Source of the DNA: Trichoplax sp. H2
Taxonomy: Eukaryota; Placozoa; Uniplacotomia; Trichoplacea
Direction of reading: 5' to 3'
NCBI GenBank assembly: GCA_003344405.1
Contig: NOWV01000087.1
Location: forward strand, 186,001-250,000
DNA length: 64,000 nt
Below the pieces are notes generated by a model. That model was not told the origin of the DNA. It saw only the letters and a program-made list of their open reading frames with translations, and ran no database searches. Positions 62,828 through 64,000 of this stretch are shown one piece after another (position 1 is the stretch's first letter; each line of letters opens with the position of its first letter). The position numbers and the translations under genes are program-made.

Positions 62828-63613
62828 ATTTTGATCACTTTATATCGTAGTATTGAATAATTCTATTTCTTTCACGTTTCGAATACAAGCGATCAGTCGC
62901 TGCTAGATGTACATTTCAGTAGATTTTTGGGGCAAATTACTGCTCGATTTGGCAATGCTAATTTTAAATTTGTGCGCGGGGATAATTTATGTTATGGACA
63001 CCCTGTACAGTGTACAGTCCATGATGTACACTCCAAACTACTGTATTTTACAAGTCTCATCGTAATATCGGTCGATAGACGAACTGCGCAAGACTGATAC
63101 GATACAGTTCTTGATGAGAGTACTGTCCGGCTGCAAGTCTGTACCGTTTACAGTATGTTGGCAGTTGCTATGGAGATCGAGCAATATAGGTCCCAAGTAT
63201 TGAATTGATCATCAAACCGGATGATCAATTTATTGCACTGTACTTATCTTCTGCATTAAACAGTAAGTGGTACCTTATACCAATTCCACACAGCCTATAT
63301 TGTTGTCGGTACAACTAATTCTATCCATGTTGATGTGCAGTAGAGTACTATCATACTCAGCAGAGAGTAATAGTAATATCAAACGCTTGAATTTACAGTA
63401 GTATATTTAAATTGATACTGCTAAAACATACCGTTATTTCAAGACTAAAATCGACTTGCCAATCCAAGGCTGCTACAAACTGATAGCGTAGATATTAGTC
63501 TTTTAATTGCTAATGTGTTATGGTTTATACATTGGACATTGCAATTATTCATTTCTTTTTACTGTGAACATACCTAAAGAACAAATTTTATAACTTTAAA
63601 AAAAGTTGTAATT
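62828..63613. other. Intergenic region upstream of the right-end gene
   Basis: It contains further GTACAGTGTACAG-type palindromic runs near 63004-63020, like those at 41 kb, and a GTTGCTATGGAGAT motif at 63164-63177 resembling an RFX X-box. It should include the promoter and 5' UTR of the gene starting at 63614. Confidence 0.4.
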
Positions 63614-63844
63614 ATGTTTCATTCCACGGAATCAGTAAAATCCGCAGATATCCAACATGAGCCTACGATGTTGCTTCAAAGGCCTTCTTCGGCCAGAAGA
63701 CAAAATGTAGCACATATTCTTACATCTATGTTTGGTGAGTATTTCGTCCGGGATACGATTCCTCAAGATGTGGTAAAATACTTGACGACATCCCGAAGTG
63801 GAGACGATCCATATCATGATTACTACGTAGAGGAATTAAGCAAG
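63614..63844 (+). CDS. First coding exon of an unidentified gene (partial)
   Basis: An ATG-initiated frame of 77 codons ends exactly at AGCAAG|GTAATG, a reasonable donor in phase 0, so the gene continues beyond the window. The peptide starts MFHSTESVKSADIQHEP, has a basic patch RPSSARRQNVAHIL, then MFGEYFVRDTIPQDVVKYL and GDDPYHDYYVEELSK. The second half is helix-prone and the N-terminal third is probably disordered. There is no signal peptide, so a cytosolic or nuclear protein is likely. I do not recognise the family. An X-box-like motif 440 bp upstream raises the possibility of a cilium-related gene, but that is speculative. Confidence 0.65.
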
Positions 63845-64000
63845 GTAATGCTATTTTTATATTACATACATTGATACTAAGTAGCTGTGGATGTGATTGA
63901 TCTGCTGTAATAGAGTTTAATGAAATAGATACCATAACATACTAGTACACGGCTTTTATCACAGATACAAGCTATGCTATTAAAATCGTTATGATCGATC

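Overview
The window reads as nuclear DNA of an early-branching animal, most likely a placozoan (Trichoplax or a close relative). This is an inference. The DNA is strongly AT-rich, several genes are split by short GT-AG introns, an alpha-tubulin gene has the animal-style intron directly after the start codon, class A GPCR genes are intronless, and the globins have N-terminal acylation-type starts. There are no bacterial operons, CRISPR arrays or recognisable intact transposons. I joined exons by hand from reading frame, splice sites and family motifs, so spliced models are predictions.

Layout. 1-1172 (+): 3' part of an inositol polyphosphate 1-phosphatase gene (INPP1-like). 1173-8200: gene-poor. 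8238-8442 (+): a TATA promoter and probable untranslated first exon, perhaps of the next gene. 11559-12747 (+) and 19136-23088 (+): two tandem globin genes with the same two intron positions. 23.1-31.2 kb: gene-poor. 31204-32139 (-): intronless GPCR. 32626-32757 (+): a small open frame of unknown status. 35963-38991 (-): a complete ten-exon aldo-keto reductase of the L-galactose dehydrogenase-like family. 40.9-42.1 kb: a cluster of palindromes built on ACTGTACAGT-type sequence. 43931-45049 (-): second intronless GPCR, related to the first. 45.1-52.1 kb: gene-poor, with a 93-bp tandem duplication. 52165-53205 (+): third GPCR. 53.2-58.0 kb: gene-poor with degenerate tandem repeats. 58124-61071 (-): complete four-exon alpha-tubulin. 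61.2-63.2 kb: a possible 2-oxoacid dehydrogenase E2 fragment, a 343-bp tandem array sharing a 17-mer with the palindrome cluster, and a 58-codon open frame. 63614-63844 (+): first coding exon of an unidentified gene running off the window.

The genes do not form one pathway. INPP1 ends inositol-phosphate signals downstream of phospholipase C, which some GPCRs activate, but adjacency here proves no functional link. The most noteworthy items are the alpha-tubulin lacking both the K40 acetylation residue and the C-terminal tyrosine, the paired acylation-type globins, and the two related repeat regions near 41 and 62 kb. I found no clear undescribed multi-gene system.
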